64,000 nt of DNA, taken from assembly GCF_005503355.1 (NCBI RefSeq), contig NZ_SCMK01000011.1, positions 1-64,000 on the forward strand, in the 5' to 3' direction. The notes below the pieces were generated by a model that worked only from the letters and a program-made list of their open reading frames with translations, was not told the origin of the DNA and did no database searches. This document shows, one piece after another, positions 61,979 to 64,000 of this stretch. The stretch is from Sphingomonas sp. 1F27F7B (GTDB lineage Bacteria; Pseudomonadota; Alphaproteobacteria; Sphingomonadales; Sphingomonadaceae). The position numbers were made by a program, and so were the translations under genes. Numbering within the stretch: position 1 is the stretch's first letter; each line of letters begins with the position of its first letter.

Positions 61979-63082
61979 CTATTCGGTAGCTGCCGCGCGC
62001 GGTCTTGCCGGGTTGATGCCGTTGAGCAGCATCGCCGCGAAGGGGAAGCGCCGGACGATCAGGCGATGCACCAGATAGGAGAGCCAGCCCGACAATCCCA
62101 CGAGCAACAGATAGGAGACATAGGGATTGAGCCGGAGCGGATCGATCAGCAGGTCGAGCGCCAGGATGATGGGGAAATGCACCATGTAGATGGTGAAGGC
62201 CGCATCCGAGATACGCCGAAGCGGCAGCGGCGTCCTGCGCATCGCGATCGCCGAGCGCACGATCAGCACGGCGACCGCCGGCGGGCACAGGCAGGAAGTC
62301 ATCACGTTGAGCAGGCTCGCCGGCCCGTCGAAGAGCGCCTTCCCGCCGCCAGGCAACAGCCGCGAGGCAAGGCAGAGCGCGAACACCATGGCCAGCACCG
62401 TGAAGGCAGGCCCGGTGCGTGCCGTCACGTGGCGGAGCAGCGCGGGCGAGCCGGCCATGACCATGCCGAACACATAGAGCGGGGCATAGCCCGGTATCTG
62501 ATGCACTGCCCAGGCCGGCTCGGCAAGCCGCCCCGCATCGCTCGCCAGGCGCGCGACCAGCAGGACGCTCATGGTCGCGATCACGCCGACGGCCAGGATG
62601 ATCAGCGTCACCGAAGGGCGATCGCGCTCTACCCATTGATCGATTCGGGCGAAGATCCGGTGTGCCTGGTCGGCGCGGAAGAGCCAGAAGGTGATCGGGG
62701 CATAGGCGAGCAGGTCGACCAGGAACCAGAAGTGCCACCAGCCGAGCTCCTGCAATGCCGGCGCCATGGTGCCGAACGCTCGCCAACTGGCGCAGACGCT
62801 CATCAGCGGGGCCAGCACGAACAACCCGAAGCACATGGGGACGCCGATCTGGAAACTTCGGCGCGCCAGCCAGAGATCGGCGCCGCGCTTGCGGATCGCG
62901 AGCAGGCTGAGCAGCCCGGCGATCGCGAAGAAGGTACCCATGCGAAAATTGGAAGACGTCTTAGCGATCAGCACGAACAGGGGCAGGTCGATATCCTGTA
63001 CGGTGGTCGCATGCAGGAAGACCCCGGCCAGCATCAGCAGCGCGCGCCAGTTGTCCAGACCGACAATCCGCTCGCTCCGCAA
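61979..63082 (-). CDS. Acyltransferase 3 family membrane protein
   Basis: This is an integral membrane O-acyltransferase of 367 residues with about ten helices. It begins RIVGLDNWRALLMLAGVFLHA, where the His in FLHAT and the nearby Arg fit the family's catalytic site. Such enzymes acylate surface polysaccharides or lipids. The TTG at 63082 has GGGGGAG 5 nt upstream; an in-frame TTG at 63100 is possible. An SGNH hydrolase gene lies 130 bp upstream on the same strand. Confidence 0.82.
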   Translation of the reverse strand: MRSERIVGLDNWRALLMLAGVFLHATTVQDIDLPLFVLIAKTSSNFRMGTFFAIAGLLSLLAIRKRGADLWLARRSFQIGVPMCFGLFVLAPLMSVCASWRAFGTMAPALQELGWWHFWFLVDLLAYAPITFWLFRADQAHRIFARIDQWVERDRPSVTLIILAVGVIATMSVLLVARLASDAGRLAEPAWAVHQIPGYAPLYVFGMVMAGSPALLRHVTARTGPAFTVLAMVFALCLASRLLPGGGKALFDGPASLLNVMTSCLCPPAVAVLIVRSAIAMRRTPLPLRRISDAAFTIYMVHFPIILALDLLIDPLRLNPYVSYLLLVGLSGWLSYLVHRLIVRRFPFAAMLLNGINPARPRAAATE

Positions 63083-63213
63083 AACCGCTCCCCCGCACAA
63101 CTACAGCCGCAGTTGAAGGGAAGTTGATCTAGATTAAATTGCTTAATCAGCCGTTCCTTGCGGCACCGAAACGGCGTAAATACCGGCATAACCTTCCACG
63201 TCCGGGCAACAAC

Positions 63214-63948
63214 TCATGACCGGTAGTGCAGGGCTTCCGGATTACATCGTTGCAGGACGTTCCGCGGCAAGCTTTCGTCCAGTGCACGGCGCAATGCCGC
63301 CGTCCAGCGCCGATAGCCCTCGCCGTTCAGATGCAGGCCATCCTCATTGTAGAACGGGCCAGGCCGCCCCCCCTCGATCAGCAGCGGCACGATGTCGACA
63401 TAGGCCACGTCCGGGCGCTGCTTGGCGATCGCCCGCGCGGCCATGTTGTACTGATCCTGCTGGTCGCGCCGGTCCCAGCGCGTGGGGCTGGGCTTCAGCG
63501 AGATGACGAATACCGGCGTCTGGCCGAACAGGCGCGACTTGATGGCAAGGAACTCGCGCAAGTCCGCCAAGGTCTCGTCCACCGAACGGCCGAAGGCGAG
63601 ATCATTCTCGCCGGCATAATAGACGATCGCCTGGGGCGCCTGCTTGGCCTGATCGTGCGCGATGTGGAGGTTGATCTCTGCCATGGTCGCGCCGCCCATG
63701 CCGCGATTCAACGCGATCCAGGGCTGGAGATCGGCCTGGAGGGAGGACCAGCGGCTCATCGTCGAGCTGCCGACGAACCACAGCACGCATGCCCCCTCGC
63801 GGTTCGACGCGCCCGGGAGGGGCTGGCGCGCGAGGACCCATTGCCACCCGCCGAAAATGGTCGTGAACACCGCGAGCGCGAGCGCGCATTTGCCGAGCGT
63901 GGCGAGCGCGACGCGTAGCGGTCCGGGCGATCGGGTCGACAGCGGCAC
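63214..63948 (-). CDS. SGNH/GDSL-family hydrolase with membrane anchor
   Basis: This 244-residue protein has an N-terminal hydrophobic anchor (ALALAVFTTIFGGWQWVL) and an SGNH hydrolase domain: Ser in WFVGSSTMSRW, Gly in NRGMGGATMAE, Asn in YYAGENDLAF, and Asp/His in EDGLHLNGEG. All four blocks are present, so it should be an active esterase. The GTG at 63948 has GAGG 7 nt upstream. SGNH domains and acyltransferase 3 proteins often work together on surface glycans, and the neighbouring gene fits this. Confidence 0.82.
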   Translation of the reverse strand: MPLSTRSPGPLRVALATLGKCALALAVFTTIFGGWQWVLARQPLPGASNREGACVLWFVGSSTMSRWSSLQADLQPWIALNRGMGGATMAEINLHIAHDQAKQAPQAIVYYAGENDLAFGRSVDETLADLREFLAIKSRLFGQTPVFVISLKPSPTRWDRRDQQDQYNMAARAIAKQRPDVAYVDIVPLLIEGGRPGPFYNEDGLHLNGEGYRRWTAALRRALDESLPRNVLQRCNPEALHYRS

Positions 63949-64000
63949 TCTCAATCCTCAACACGCGACTTCACGCATGCTAGGGAAGGAAAGTTAAGGC

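Overview
The window is a GC-rich chromosomal segment of an alphaproteobacterium, most likely Sphingomonas or a close relative. The main evidence is a 420-residue soluble serine palmitoyltransferase with its own acyl carrier protein (sphingolipid synthesis), a complete alphaproteobacterial general stress response locus (PhyR, NepR, EcfG and a PhyP-like kinase), the sphingomonad-style order argS-SPOR-nagZ-scpA-scpB-tatABC, and a Bap-type adhesin with its type I secretion genes. I see no prophage, insertion sequence or CRISPR array.

Layout. 1-9.4 kb: the 3' part of a giant Ig-like repeat adhesin, then its TolC, ABC and HlyD exporter genes as an overlapping operon. 9.5-13.1 kb: a MarR-like regulator and, convergent to it, an ABC importer of the nitrate/taurine class with a fused double permease and no binding protein. 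13.3-16.3 kb: a FixJ-type response regulator, a damaged histidine kinase and a GGDEF protein with an eroded EAL domain. 16.3-20.4 kb: the most accessory-looking stretch, with a decayed alpha/beta-hydrolase, a PadR/esterase pair with a 24-bp palindromic operator, a ParD-like/methionine aminopeptidase pair and a tRNA-Ser. 20.5-23.6 kb: hspQ, rplU-rpmA, an acetyltransferase and a TetR pair. 23.6-29 kb: a hybrid kinase, spt and its acp, and an FAD dehydrogenase. 29-37.5 kb: an Lrp/DMT exporter pair, an epimerase, proB, lptFG and obgE, with three inverted GTCATCCCCGC repeat loci. 37.6-48 kb: a desaturase, a GNAT-like acyltransferase that may be the ceramide synthase, two tandem 90-aa secreted proteins, xthA, an A-type Fe-S carrier, an M23 peptidase, a DUF455 protein, bcp and glnE. 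48-52.7 kb: the stress response locus. 52.7-59.4 kb: tatABC, scpAB, nagZ, a SPOR protein and argS. 59.5-64 kb: a TetR regulator, a secreted esterase, a membrane acyltransferase and an SGNH hydrolase.

The stress locus is the most interesting part. It holds phyR, ecfG, nepR, a phyP-like gene whose ATPase domain lacks the usual ATP-binding boxes, a second NepR-like gene converging on ecfG, and a 45-residue single-span membrane protein between phyR and ecfG. A consensus EcfG promoter (GGAAC-N16-CGTT) at 52291-52315 drives a strongly folded RNA segment with two C-rich loops ahead of an entericidin-type lipoprotein gene. That segment could be an unreported stress-induced small RNA or regulatory leader.

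Spt and its acp (25.6-27.1 kb) and the GNAT-like protein at 38.8-40.0 kb may cooperate in ceramide synthesis although they lie 12 kb apart. All functional calls come from reading the sequence and from family knowledge; no database search was run.
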